DNA of 64,000 nt from Saccharomonospora sp. CUA-673 (GCF_001942305.1 NZ_MKKE01000011.1:1-64000); one strand, 5' to 3'. Positions 18,735-27,390 are shown, counted from the stretch's first letter. Notes: generated by a model not told the origin, from the sequence alone. Numbers and translations are program-made.

Positions 18735-18817
18735 TGCTCATCCCTCCTGGGGTTCACGGCCCGCGACTCGGGCCTGTCACCGGGTGCAACGGAGTTGATG
18801 CCTCAATTGTTCCCAAA

Positions 18818-18838
18818 GTTGAGCACTTGCCACTCAAG
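18818..18838. promoter_or_regulatory. HAIR-like element (HspR operator)
   Basis: On the minus strand it reads CTTGAGT, seven bases, GCTCAAC. The HspR consensus is CTTGAGT-N7-ACTCAAG, so the left arm is perfect and the right arm matches five of seven. It sits 84 bp upstream of the hsp20 start, facing that gene. Confidence 0.7.
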
Positions 18839-18876
18839 TCTGCCTTACAGCAGGTCACGACATGGCTAGTTGCTGC

Positions 18877-18893
18877 ATAGGGGTAGGGGGTAT
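18877..18893. promoter_or_regulatory. G-tract element upstream of the copper chaperone gene
   Basis: ATAGGGGTAGGGGGTAT lies 36 bp before the chaperone start. Paired G-runs bounded by ATA/TAT recall CsoR-type operators in front of copper genes, though this one is not the usual inverted repeat. A metal-responsive role is inference only. Confidence 0.35.
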
Positions 18894-18928
18894 ATTGTCT
18901 CGACGGATACTCCGGAAGGGTGGAAGCG

Positions 18929-19135
18929 ATGTTCGAGAAGGCCTACACCGTTGTCGGCATGACGTGCCAGCACTGCGTGGCGTCGGTGACCGAGGAGGTC
19001 GGCGAGATCGACGGTGTCCGGAGCGTCGACGTCGATCTCGAGACCGGTGCCGTCACCGTCACCAGTGATGCCGAACTCCCGGCCGACGCCGTCCGCTCGG
19101 CCGTCGAGGAGGCCGGCTACACGCTCACGGCGTGA
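18929..19135 (+). CDS. copZ: Heavy-metal-associated (HMA) copper chaperone, CopZ-like
   Basis: 68 aa single HMA domain with the metal-binding motif GMTCQHC (Cys at about residues 13 and 16). It probably carries Cu(I) in the cytoplasm to a P-type ATPase or to CsoR. No copper ATPase or csoR gene lies in this neighbourhood, so its partner must be elsewhere. ATG 18929 follows GGAAGG. An in-frame GTG at 18920 would add three residues. Confidence 0.88.
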   Translation: MFEKAYTVVGMTCQHCVASVTEEVGEIDGVRSVDVDLETGAVTVTSDAELPADAVRSAVEEAGYTLTA

Positions 19136-19168
19136 CCGCCTCGGGCTCCTCGGAGGGGCCCGCCTCGT

Positions 19169-19786
19169 TCAGGAGCTGCGCCAGTGGCCGGCGCCGACGA
19201 AGATCAGTCGCAGCGCGCGCTGCGCGGTTTCGACGATCTCGGCGTCGGCCCCCGGTCTGGCTTCGAGCAGCTCGAGCACGGTGCTGAACATGGCCGACAC
19301 GACCAGGTCGGCGAGCATGCGGAGGTCGCCTGTGGGCCACGTGCGCAGTCCGTCGAAGCGGGCCAGGTCGACCGCGAGTTCGCCGGTGAGCAGTTTGAGT
19401 TCCACGCCGATCGTCTGCCGTACCGCACCCGTCCCGCCGTACCGCTCGCGCACGAGGAACCAGTAGTGATCCTCGTGTGAACGCACGTGCTCCGAGAGGG
19501 TGAGCACCGAGGCGCGGATGAGATCGTCCGAGCCACCGGGCACGGCACGGGCCTCGCGGATCATCGTCCGCAGCGTGCGCATCGACTCCTCGACGAGCGT
19601 GACGCCCAGCTCGTCCATCGACGCGAAATGCCGATAGACCGCTGTCGGTACGACGCCCGCCTGTTTCGCGATCTCCCGCAGGCTGACCCCGGCAAAACCG
19701 CGTTCCGACGCCTGCCGCAGCGCGGCGTCGAGCAGCGCGCGGCGGGTGCGTTCCTTGCGTTCGTTACGGGTTTCCGGGGCGGTCAT
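19169..19786 (-). CDS. TetR-family regulator of the desaturase operon
   Basis: 205 aa from the ATG at 19786. TetR helix-turn-helix around residues 12-55 (RRALLDAALRQASERGFAGVSLREIAKQAGVVPTAVYRHF). The C-terminal half is the ligand domain. It is divergent from the ferredoxin-reductase/desaturase pair, and a palindrome at 19888-19905 lies between them. In mycobacteria a similar TetR controls the DesA3 system in response to acyl-CoAs. A longer form starting at 19882 is possible but its N-terminus is atypical. Confidence 0.85.
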   Translation of the reverse strand: MTAPETRNERKERTRRALLDAALRQASERGFAGVSLREIAKQAGVVPTAVYRHFASMDELGVTLVEESMRTLRTMIREARAVPGGSDDLIRASVLTLSEHVRSHEDHYWFLVRERYGGTGAVRQTIGVELKLLTGELAVDLARFDGLRTWPTGDLRMLADLVVSAMFSTVLELLEARPGADAEIVETAQRALRLIFVGAGHWRSS

Positions 19787-19887
19787 GGTTGCCAAGCCTA
19801 CGTCGGCCCGGATCGCCACCGCGGTTGTAACCCGCTTCACATCACTCTCGTCCACCTTGCGCCTCCAGCTCCGCGTCCCCATAGTTG

Positions 19888-19905
19888 AGTGTACAGACGT
19901 TCACT
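19888..19905. promoter_or_regulatory. Candidate TetR operator, desaturase promoter
   Basis: AGTGTACAGACGTTCACT has the symmetric pattern AGTG-n-AC-n4-GT-n-CACT. It sits 14 bp before the reductase start and 101 bp before the tetR start, where repression of both is possible. Confidence 0.6.
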
Positions 19906-19919
19906 GAATTGGAGAGGCG

Positions 19920-20986
19920 GTGACGAGGATGGCCGCACTGCCGGCCTCACTCACCTCGTTGGCGGAGCGACTGCTGACTCCGCACGGGTTCGACCGCTAC
20001 GTCGAGCTGATCGATCCGATGCTGGTGCGACGCGAGATCCGCGGCGAGGTCGTGGCGGTCCGCAGACAGCCGGCCGACTCGGTGACGCTGACCGTCCGCC
20101 CGAGCGCGCGTGGCGCGGATTCGACGCAGGCCAGTTCGTCCGCGTCACCGTCGACATCGACGGCGTGCGCCGCACCCGGTGCTACTCGCCCGCGGGCAGC
20201 GCGCGCCGGGGCGGCGACCTCGAGTTCACGATCAAGGCGCACGAGGGCGGCCTCGTGTCGCGCCACCTGTACGAGCACGCGCGGGCCGGCACCGTGCTCG
20301 GCCTGTCCGCCGCCGAGGGGACGTTCACCCTGCCGTCGCCGCGACCGGACGGCGTGGTGCTCATCGCGGCGGGCAGCGGCATCACCCCGGTGCTGTCGAT
20401 GCTGCGCACGCTCGTCGACGAGCAGTACCCGGGCGCGGTGTCGCTGCTGTACTACGCGCGTACACCGGCCGACGTGCCCTACGCCGACGAGCTGGCGCGG
20501 CTGGCGACCCGGCGCGGGGTCCGCGTGCAGGTGCGCCACACCGCCACCGACGGGCATTTCACCGCCGCACACCTGAAGGACGTCGCGCCCACGTTCGCGC
20601 AGCTGCCGGCGTACCTGTGCGGTCCGCCCGCGCTGATGGACGCCGTGCGCGAGCTGTACGACGCCGAAGGCATCGGTGAACAACTGCACACCGAGGCGTT
20701 CACGCCTCCCGCGCTGACGGTTCCCGCCGAGGGCGTCGGCGGCCGCATCCGCTTCGTGCGCAGCGGCGTCGAGGTCACCGGCGACGGCCGCACCCTGCTC
20801 GAACAGGCCGAGTCCGCCGGCCTGACCCCGGAGTACGGCTGTCGCATGGGCATCTGCTTCTCGTGCACCCAGCGCAAGGTCTCCGGCGTCGTGCGCACCT
20901 CCGCAGGTGAGCAGTCCGCCGAGGACGACGAAGAGATCCAACTGTGCGTCACCGCCGCGGCCGGCGACGTCGACATCGACTGCTAG
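19920..20986 (+). CDS. Ferredoxin/flavin reductase for acyl-CoA desaturase (Rv3230c-like), one frameshift
   Basis: About 355 aa when repaired. Domains in order: FAD-binding (FDAGQFVRVTVDIDGVRRTR, then CYSPAGS), NAD-binding (VLIAAGSGITPVLSMLRTL), and a C-terminal plant-type [2Fe-2S] ferredoxin with Cys ligands in YGCRMGICFSCT and a last Cys in EIQLCVTAAAG. It passes electrons from NAD(P)H to the desaturase next door, as Rv3230c does for DesA3. The frame breaks at about 20100, where one C appears to be missing from a C-run (VRP then ERAWRGFDAGQF). Confidence 0.87.
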
Positions 20987-20994
20987 GAGAGAAC

Positions 20995-22113
20995 ATGACG
21001 GGCTTGCAGGACCGGCTCACCCCGGAACAGGTGGAGGCGTTCGGCCGCGAGATGGACGAACTGCGGCAGCGGATCGTCGCCGACCTCGGCGCCGACGACG
21101 TCGAGTACATCCACAACGTCATCAAGGCCCAGCGGGGCCTCGAGGTCACGGGCCGGGCGCTGATGTACGTCGGGTTCTTCCCGCCGGCATGGCTCGCCGG
21201 GGTCGGTGCGCTGTCGCTGGCGAAGATCCTCGACAACATGGAGATCGGCCACAACGTCATGCACGGCCAGTACGACTGGACGCGCGACCCGGCGCTGAGC
21301 TCGCAGCGGTTCGAATGGGACAACGTGGCGCCCGCCGAGAACTGGCGGCACTCGCACAACTACATCCACCACACCTACACCAACATCGTCGACAAGGACC
21401 GCGACGTCGGCTACGGCATCCTGCGCATCGACCCCGCGCAGAAGTGGCATCCGTACTACCTGGGCAACCCGGTGTACGCGACGCTGCTGGCGATCTTCTT
21501 CCAGTGGGGCGTCATGCTGCACGACCTCGAGGTCGACCGGGTGATCAAGGGCGAGCGCAAGTGGTCCGAGTTCGCCGAGGAGCGGCGCCGCATCGGGCAG
21601 AAGCTGCGGCAGCAGATCGGCAAGGACTACGTGCTGTTCCCGCTGCTCACCGGCCCGCTCGCGCCGCTGACGTTCGCGGGCAACGCGACCGCCAACCTCG
21701 CGCGCAACCTGTGGGCGTTCGGCATCATCTTCTGCGGGCACTTCCCCTCCGACGTCGAGAGCTTCAGCGAGGAGGAGACCCGCAACGAGACGCGCGGGCA
21801 GTGGTACCTGCGCCAGATCCTCGGGTCGGCGAACATCACCGGCGGCAAGCTGTTCCACGTCCTGTCCGGCAACCTCTCGCACCAGATCGAGCACCACCTC
21901 TTCCCGGACATCCCCGCGCGGCGCTACCCGCAGATCGCCGGTGAGGTGCGCGCCATCTGCGAGAAGTACGGCTTGCCGTACAACACGGGCCCGCTGCACA
22001 AGCAGCTGTGGCAGGTGGCGAAGAAGATCGTCAAGTTCGCGCTGCCCGGCACTGGGGACGAGGCCCAGCAACCGGCTACGCTCGAACGCGACCGGAAACC
22101 CGTCGCCGCCTGA
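20995..22113 (+). CDS. Membrane acyl-CoA/fatty-acid desaturase (DesA3-like)
   Basis: 372 aa. Three histidine boxes hold the di-iron centre: GHNVMH (His86, His90), HSHNYIHH (His119-His126) and QIEHHLF near residue 300. Hydrophobic stretches near residues 55-75, 155-175 and 220-245 place it in the membrane. It introduces a double bond into saturated acyl chains, giving oleate-type lipids that adjust membrane fluidity. It starts eight bases after the reductase stop, so the pair is one operon under the TetR regulator. Confidence 0.92.
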   Translation: MTGLQDRLTPEQVEAFGREMDELRQRIVADLGADDVEYIHNVIKAQRGLEVTGRALMYVGFFPPAWLAGVGALSLAKILDNMEIGHNVMHGQYDWTRDPALSSQRFEWDNVAPAENWRHSHNYIHHTYTNIVDKDRDVGYGILRIDPAQKWHPYYLGNPVYATLLAIFFQWGVMLHDLEVDRVIKGERKWSEFAEERRRIGQKLRQQIGKDYVLFPLLTGPLAPLTFAGNATANLARNLWAFGIIFCGHFPSDVESFSEEETRNETRGQWYLRQILGSANITGGKLFHVLSGNLSHQIEHHLFPDIPARRYPQIAGEVRAICEKYGLPYNTGPLHKQLWQVAKKIVKFALPGTGDEAQQPATLERDRKPVAA

Positions 22114-22151
22114 GGCAGGCGGGAACGGCAACCGAGGCAGGGAGCGGCGAC

Positions 22152-22439
22152 ATGGTCGGGCGGTTCGAAGCGGGCAAGGACACCGTGCAGGTGCTCACGG
22201 AGCAGGCGGCCACGCACGTCGGCAACATCACCGGGATCATCACCGGCGCCGTCCGCGACGTCGCGCGCGAGACCGGTGAGTGGGTGACCGAGGTGATCGA
22301 GATGCGGGAGGCGTCCGAGCGCGCCGTCGCCGACCACCGGGCCGACCAGGACGCCGGTGTCGAGGATGCTGATGTCGAGGTCGACGCCGAGGTCGTGGAC
22401 GTCGACCCCGACGACGGGGCCGACACAGCCGGGCGATGA
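22152..22439 (+). CDS. Small acidic hypothetical protein
   Basis: 95 aa. The first 60 residues form an amphipathic helix (TVQVLTEQAATHVGNITGII...) and the tail is very acidic (EDADVEVDAEVVDVDPDDG). There is a GGGAG ribosome site. It is probably co-transcribed with the desaturase 38 bp upstream. No family recognised. Confidence 0.6.
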   Translation: MVGRFEAGKDTVQVLTEQAATHVGNITGIITGAVRDVARETGEWVTEVIEMREASERAVADHRADQDAGVEDADVEVDAEVVDVDPDDGADTAGR

Positions 22440-22502
22440 GCGTCCCGCGGTGGTGTGGTGTGCGCCTCCCCGTCGGGACCGGGCACGGCCGGGGTGGTCA
22501 TG

Positions 22503-22991
22503 ATGTCCGGCGTGAGTGACGTGAGGAATACGGCAGACCTCGTCGACGAGCACGGCGACGCGCTGCGCGTGTGCGATACGCAGTTCCGGCAGTTCGGTTC
22601 GCACCGGGAGTTCTTCGGCCGGGTGCGCACGGTGTCCTGCTACCAGGACAACGGCCTGGTCAAGCAGCTGCTGAACTCGCCGGGCGAGGGCTGCGTGCTC
22701 GTCGTCGACGGACGCGGCTCGCTGCACACGGCGCTGACCGGCGACCTCATCGCCGGCGCCGCGGTGCGCAACGGCTGGGCCGGGCTGATCATCAACGGCG
22801 CGGTGCGCGACTCGTCGGTGCTGGCCGGACTGCCGCTGGGCGTCAAGGCGCTCGGCACCAACCCGCGCAAGAGCAGCAAGGACGGTGTCGGCGAGGTCGA
22901 CATCCCGGTCGGCTTCGGCGGTATCACGTTCCACCCCGGTGACCAGCTGTACGCCGACGACGACGGCGTGGTGCTCCTCCCGCGGATCTGA
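22503..22991 (+). CDS. rraA: RraA-like protein / HMG-CHA-type aldolase
   Basis: 162 aa, the usual RraA length. Core motifs are [46 protein letters not shown] and [20 protein letters not shown]. RraA binds RNase E in E. coli, but the same fold serves as 4-hydroxy-4-methyl-2-oxoglutarate aldolase or oxaloacetate decarboxylase. The aldolase-site Gly-Asp...Arg-Asp residues are present, so enzymatic activity is possible. The start is the second of two adjacent ATGs. Confidence 0.88.
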   Translation: MSGVSDVRNTADLVDEHGDALRVCDTQFRQFGSHREFFGRVRTVSCYQDNGLVKQLLNSPGEGCVLVVDGRGSLHTALTGDLIAGAAVRNGWAGLIINGAVRDSSVLAGLPLGVKALGTNPRKSSKDGVGEVDIPVGFGGITFHPGDQLYADDDGVVLLPRI

Positions 22992-22998
22992 GGCGCCG

Positions 22999-24042
22999 GT
23001 GCGAGCCGTCGTCTACGCGGGCTACACGCAGCCGCTCGAACTGCGTGAGGTGCCGGAACCGGAGTGTCCCGCCGACGGCGTGGTGCTCGACGTGCGCGCC
23101 ACCGGCGTGTGCCGGTCGGACTGGCACGCCTGGAAAGGGCACGAACAGGTTCCGCTGCCGCAGATCCCCGGACACGAACTGTCCGGAGTGATCGCCCACA
23201 TCGGACCCGAGGTGACCCGGTGGCGCGCCGGCGCGCGTGTGACCGTGCCGTTCGTGTGCGGCTGCGGCCGGTGCGAACACTGCGCGGCAGGCGAGGCCCA
23301 GGTGTGTCCACAGCAGACACAGCCCGGGTTCACCGGCCCCGGATCCTTCGCCGACCGGGTCGCGATCCACGCGGCCGACCTGAACCTCGTCGCACTGCCC
23401 GACGACGTCGGCTTCGTCGCCGCCGCCTCCCTCGGGTGCCGATTCGCCACGGCCTACCGCGCGTTGACCGCCCACGGCCGCGTCGGCACCGGCGACCAGC
23501 TCGTCGTCCACGGCTGCGGGGGAGTGGGCCTGTCCGCCGTGCAGATCGGAGTCGCACTCGGCGCGCGCGTCGTCGCGGTCGATGTCGCCGAGGCGTCGCT
23601 GGCGCGCGCCCGTGCGCTCGGCGCGGACGTCGGCATCCACTCCGCGGGCATGTCCGTGGCCGACGTCGCGGCTGCCGTGCACGACGCCACCGGAGGCGGG
23701 GCGCACGTGTCCGTCGACGCCTACGGCTCCGCCGACACCTGCGCCGCATCCGTACGATCCCTGCGGCGCCGCGGCCGGCACGTCCAGATCGGACTCCTCT
23801 TCGGACCCGCCGCCACCCCGCCGATTCCGATGGACGTCGTCACCGCCTTCGAGCTCGAGATCTACGGATCTCACGGCATGCCCGCGCGCGACTACCCGGG
23901 GATGTTGCAGCTCGTCGCCGATGGGGTGCTGCGGCCGCAGGCATTGGTCTCGGAGGTTATCGGGCTCGAGGATGCCGCTCGGGCATTGGCTGCCATGGAC
24001 GACGTAGTCGGCGCCGGAGGAATGACCGTCATCGAGCTCTGA
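22999..24042 (+). CDS. Zinc-dependent alcohol dehydrogenase (MDR family)
   Basis: 347 aa. Catalytic zinc ligands: Cys in ATGVCRSDWH, GHE in PGHELSGVIA, and a later Cys. Structural-zinc cysteines are in CGCGRCEHCAAGEAQVC. The Rossmann motif is HGCGGVGLSAVQIG. It oxidises an alcohol or polyol with NAD(P); the substrate is not evident. The GTG start is eight bases after the rraA stop, suggesting a shared operon. A 21-bp repeat array begins just after its stop. Confidence 0.88.
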   Translation: MRAVVYAGYTQPLELREVPEPECPADGVVLDVRATGVCRSDWHAWKGHEQVPLPQIPGHELSGVIAHIGPEVTRWRAGARVTVPFVCGCGRCEHCAAGEAQVCPQQTQPGFTGPGSFADRVAIHAADLNLVALPDDVGFVAAASLGCRFATAYRALTAHGRVGTGDQLVVHGCGGVGLSAVQIGVALGARVVAVDVAEASLARARALGADVGIHSAGMSVADVAAAVHDATGGGAHVSVDAYGSADTCAASVRSLRRRGRHVQIGLLFGPAATPPIPMDVVTAFELEIYGSHGMPARDYPGMLQLVADGVLRPQALVSEVIGLEDAARALAAMDDVVGAGGMTVIEL

Positions 24043-24046
24043 CCCT

Positions 24047-24172
24047 GTCGCCGTGTTGGCACCCCACGTCGCCGTGTTGGCACCTCACGTCGTTGTGTTG
24101 GCGTCCTGCGTCGCCGTGTTGGCACCTCACGTCGCCGTGTTGGCAGCTCACGTCGTTGTGTTGGCGTTTCGG
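24047..24172. repeat. 21-bp tandem repeat array, locus 3 (six units)
   Basis: Six units in exact 21-bp register. Read from 24047 each codes for a variant of VAVLAPH. Units 1, 2, 4 and 5 differ by one to three bases, and units 3 and 6 are more diverged. It is the same family as the arrays at 13475 and 15080, with GTGTTGGCA in place of GTGTCAGCA. It follows the alcohol dehydrogenase stop directly. Confidence 0.85.
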
Positions 24173-24242
24173 GGCGTGGGGTTAGACGTGCCTCGCCGGC
24201 GGGCAGGTCTCCGGGATGTTGGGCGGCTTTGCCGCCGGGGGA

Positions 24243-24384
24243 AGTGTCATCCCGTCGACCTCTCGTTTGGGGTATCACACTGCAGCCAGGGCGCAAGGTT
24301 TTCGTTTCTTGGTTCCTGTTTGGGGGTTGGTTGCGCCCTGACTGCAGTGTGATGGTTCCGGTTTTAGGTCGACGGGATGACACT
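24243..24384. repeat. 142-bp interrupted palindrome upstream of DUF222/HNH copy 2
   Basis: Outer arms AGTGTCATCCCGTCGACCT (24243-24261) and its exact complement (24366-24384) enclose inner arms 24274-24296 and 24331-24353, which pair in 22 of 23 positions around a T/G-rich loop. The right half is repeated at the start of this window in front of copy 1. It could form a cruciform or a long RNA hairpin. The remaining stretch 24385-24490 is T/G-rich and holds only the -10 element. Confidence 0.8.
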
Positions 24385-24477
24385 TCGGTGGTCGGTGTTT
24401 GGGGTGGGGTGGTGGGGTTACTTTGCGTGGGGTTCTTCGTCATGCTTGTGGGTGGTGTTTGTCGATCAATTGTTCGG

Positions 24478-24483
24478 TATAGT
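24478..24483 (+). promoter_or_regulatory. -10 element, leaderless promoter of DUF222/HNH copy 2
   Basis: TATAGT, seven bases before the GTG start. It corresponds to TATTAT in copy 1. The spacing suggests a leaderless mRNA. Confidence 0.45.
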
Positions 24484-24490
24484 TGGTTGC

Positions 24491-25720
24491 GTGACAGGTG
24501 TTGAGGAGATTGTTTCGTCGGCTCGGTCGGTACTTGACCTGCGGGCCCGGGCTGATGCTGCTGAGGTGTCGTTTCTTGCTTCGCTGGACTCTGGGGCGTC
24601 GTCGGATTCGTTGGAGCGGCGGTCGTTGGCCGAGGCGTTGGCGCCTGAGCTTCGACTATCTCCGCAGGGTGTTCTTGATCGGATTCATACCGCGCTTGCT
24701 CTGACCTATCGGATGCCTCGATTGTTGCAGGCTATGCGAGAGGGGCAGGTGGATCGGTATTGCGCTGAGCGGGTGCTCAACGTGGTCGCGCCGATTTCCG
24801 ATTCCGATGCACTTGAGGTTGACCGGCTGCTTGAGGAGAAGCTTTCTCGGCTTTCGTTGACGGCTTGGCAGCCTCGGAATATGGCGTGGCATGCTTCGCA
24901 GATCGTCAAGCAGGTCGACCCCGACGCCGAATCCGCCGCTGCTCGCACGGCTCATGAGGGGCGGAAGGTCACGCTCGATCACGGGGTCTACGCGCAGTCG
25001 CGCCTGTCGGCCGACCTGCCCTCCGACGTTGCCTCCGCCGCCTACGCGCGAGTCGATGCCATGGCGCGCAAGCTCCGACTGAACGACTCATCGCGGAATC
25101 TCGACCAGTTGCGCGCCAACGTGTTCGCCGACCTGCTCCTGGGCAACGATCCCGGCGTCCAGGTGCCGCAGTCGGCTGCGATGGTCTATCTCCACATGCC
25201 CATCGACACCGCACTGTCGATGTCCGAAACCGGGGCGTCCATCGACGGCATCGGACCAGTTCCCGCTCCTTACGCACGCGAGATCATGACCAACCCCAAG
25301 TCCGTCTGGCGGAAGGTGCTCTGCGATCCCGCCACCGGAAACCCCGTTGACCTCGGCCGATCCAGCTATCGTCCGAATTCGACGATCCGCAAGCTCGTCC
25401 AGGTGCGCGACCGGATGTGTGTCGTGCCCTGGTGCCGGCGGCCCGCTCGGCACTGCGACTTCGACCACCAACAGGAATGGTCCAAGGACGGCGGATCAAC
25501 CTCCACCGACAATGCCGCACCCCGCTGCCGCCGACACCACCGGCTCAAGAACGCGCCCGGCTGGATCCACTCGTACGACCCACTCCACGGCACCTCATCG
25601 ATCACCACGCCCCTCGGAGTCACCTACGACGCCAAACGCGAACCCGTCCTCGACCCACGATCGTCGAATCCCGACAAGCCCGCCGACAGCACCTCCGACT
25701 ACGACCCGCCGCCGTTCTAA
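24491..25720 (+). CDS. DUF222/HNH endonuclease family protein (13E12-type), intact
   Basis: 409 aa from the GTG at 24491. DUF222 helical domain, then an HNH domain around residues 315-365 (RMCVVPWCRRPARHCDFDHQ ... CRRHHRLKNAPG) with Cys/His zinc ligands and the catalytic DH pair, and a Pro-rich tail ending YDPPPF as in copy 1. It is unbroken, unlike its paralogue. A/T content in the first 500 bases is higher than in neighbouring genes, hinting at acquisition. It may be the nuclease of a repeat-type mobile element, but no mobility has been shown. It overlaps the convergent next gene by four bases. Confidence 0.85.
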   Translation: MTGVEEIVSSARSVLDLRARADAAEVSFLASLDSGASSDSLERRSLAEALAPELRLSPQGVLDRIHTALALTYRMPRLLQAMREGQVDRYCAERVLNVVAPISDSDALEVDRLLEEKLSRLSLTAWQPRNMAWHASQIVKQVDPDAESAAARTAHEGRKVTLDHGVYAQSRLSADLPSDVASAAYARVDAMARKLRLNDSSRNLDQLRANVFADLLLGNDPGVQVPQSAAMVYLHMPIDTALSMSETGASIDGIGPVPAPYAREIMTNPKSVWRKVLCDPATGNPVDLGRSSYRPNSTIRKLVQVRDRMCVVPWCRRPARHCDFDHQQEWSKDGGSTSTDNAAPRCRRHHRLKNAPGWIHSYDPLHGTSSITTPLGVTYDAKREPVLDPRSSNPDKPADSTSDYDPPPF

Positions 25721-27390
25721 TCGTTGAGCTTGACCAGGTCCAGGGCTGCTTCGGCCGCCCTGGTCACCTCGGGGGACTCCGCGCTTCCCTGGCCGCGCGG
25801 GGTCGCGAGCACCAGGCGCACCGTCGTGCCCTCCAGGTCGCTGACGTAGGCCGCGCCGGACCAGCCGGGTGCGGGTGGCGACCACCGGTTCGTCTCCGTC
25901 GCCAGATCGCCGACCGTGCCCGTGCCCGGCGTGTCGGCGACCTCCAGGAAGCGCTGCGCCGCCTGTCGATCCGTGAACGTCAACGCCGACACCGACACAG
26001 CGACGTTCGTACCGTCCACAGTGGTGTCGAAACTGCCGCGACGTAGACCCGTGCAACCACCGTCGGCCAACACCACACGCAGATCACCGACCGCATGCGT
26101 CGCACAGTCGTCCGTCAACTGCGCCGCGCGCTGCGTGAACTCCAACCCACCCGCACGCGTACGGATCGGCTCGTCCTCGTCGTCACCACCCAACAGCGAG
26201 AACGTGACGATCACGACCACGCCCACCACGAACGCACCGGCCGCCGACAGCCAACCCCACCACTGCCTCGGCAACCGCCGCCACCACGGCGGACGCTGCG
26301 GCGACGCCGTCGGGGTCGGAGCGGGCTGCGGGGGAGTGGCTTGACCGGCCTGCGGGGGCTGCGGTGCCGGAGAGGGAGCCGGCGCGGGGTGGGGCGGAGC
26401 CGACGCCGCAGCCGGCTGGGCAACCGGTGGCTGGGCTGGGGTCGGTTGCGCAGCGGTCGACGGGGCCGGGGAGGGCTGCGTCGGTGCCGCGGGTGCCGCC
26501 GCGGTCGGTGGCGTAGCTGGAGCTGGGGCGGGGGAGCGCGGTGCGGCTTGCGGCATGGGCGTCGACGGTGCGAGGGCCGGGGTCGCTACCTGTGACGCCG
26601 AGGGCGTCAACGGGGTCGTGGCCGGGGCGTCGTCGCTCGTCAGGCTGTCCAGCGCCTCGGTATCGGCGTCGTCCGTGAGCGGGTTGTCGGTACTCGTGTC
26701 CGCCTCGGGCTGGGGCGAGGGCTGAGGCTTGGGTGTCGGCTCCGGCTGGGGCGCGGGCTTTGGTGCCGGAGTCGAGGCCGGCGTCGTCGCATCGGTGCCG
26801 AAGCCTTCGGCGGTCAGTGCGTCGTCGTCGAGGTCGGTGTCGGGGGACAGGTCGGCGAGTACGGCGCGCGCCTGGGCGACGGTGCAGGGCTGCTGCGCGG
26901 TCGCCAACGACACCAGGGCCGCGAGCAGGCTGGTCGACGTCGGATAGACGATGCGCACGGTGCCGCCCAGTTCCTCGGGCGGCTGCTCGACGTGCTCCAC
27001 GAACGGTCCGACGGCGATCACCGTGCCGACCGGCGTTCCGGGCGCGACAGTCCGGATGCGGGCGGCGACGCGATCGGCCAGGGCCACGGCTTCGTCCGAC
27101 GGATTCGTCGAGTCGTCGCCGCGCACCAGCGGCCAGCCGTCGGCCTTCCACACGTCGCCGAGCGGCGCCTCGAGCCGGATGGCCGGATCGGGCAGGTCGA
27201 CGCCCACCACGACGACGGCACCGTGGGGGGTCACGACGACGGCGTCGACCGCGACGTCCGAGTCCGGGGGCTGCACGCCGACCAGGCCGACCCCGTCGAC
27301 CGACTGCTCGCCGCGGCTGAGGGCCGTCAACGCCGCACGGATGTCCGGCGAAATCTGCGCGGGCCGGGTCGAGAACCGCACAAGTCGCAC
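25717..27390 (-). CDS. Membrane protein with NERD-like N-terminal domain and Pro-rich linker
   Basis: 557 aa from a GTG with GGGGAGG seven bases ahead; an in-frame GTG at 27399 would leave no spacing. Residues 1-190 resemble a nuclease-related (NERD-like) fold (VDAVVVTPHGAVVVVGVDLP, LGDVWKADGWPLVRG). A 170-residue Pro/Ala/Thr linker, Trp-rich juxtamembrane WWRRLPRQWWGW, one membrane helix (AAGAFVVGVVVIVTFSLLGG) and a 140-residue domain with two Cys (DDCATH, DGGCTG) follow. By orientation the last domain should be outside the cell. Function unknown. Confidence 0.7.
   Translation of the reverse strand: MRLVRFSTRPAQISPDIRAALTALSRGEQSVDGVGLVGVQPPDSDVAVDAVVVTPHGAVVVVGVDLPDPAIRLEAPLGDVWKADGWPLVRGDDSTNPSDEAVALADRVAARIRTVAPGTPVGTVIAVGPFVEHVEQPPEELGGTVRIVYPTSTSLLAALVSLATAQQPCTVAQARAVLADLSPDTDLDDDALTAEGFGTDATTPASTPAPKPAPQPEPTPKPQPSPQPEADTSTDNPLTDDADTEALDSLTSDDAPATTPLTPSASQVATPALAPSTPMPQAAPRSPAPAPATPPTAAAPAAPTQPSPAPSTAAQPTPAQPPVAQPAAASAPPHPAPAPSPAPQPPQAGQATPPQPAPTPTASPQRPPWWRRLPRQWWGWLSAAGAFVVGVVVIVTFSLLGGDDEDEPIRTRAGGLEFTQRAAQLTDDCATHAVGDLRVVLADGGCTGLRRGSFDTTVDGTNVAVSVSALTFTDRQAAQRFLEVADTPGTGTVGDLATETNRWSPPAPGWSGAAYVSDLEGTTVRLVLATPRGQGSAESPEVTRAAEAALDLVKLND

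Noticed and set aside
24047-24172. Repeat array considered as a CRISPR
   Set aside because: Units are 21 bp with no spacers and appear as short arrays in several intergenic places; no cas genes in the window.
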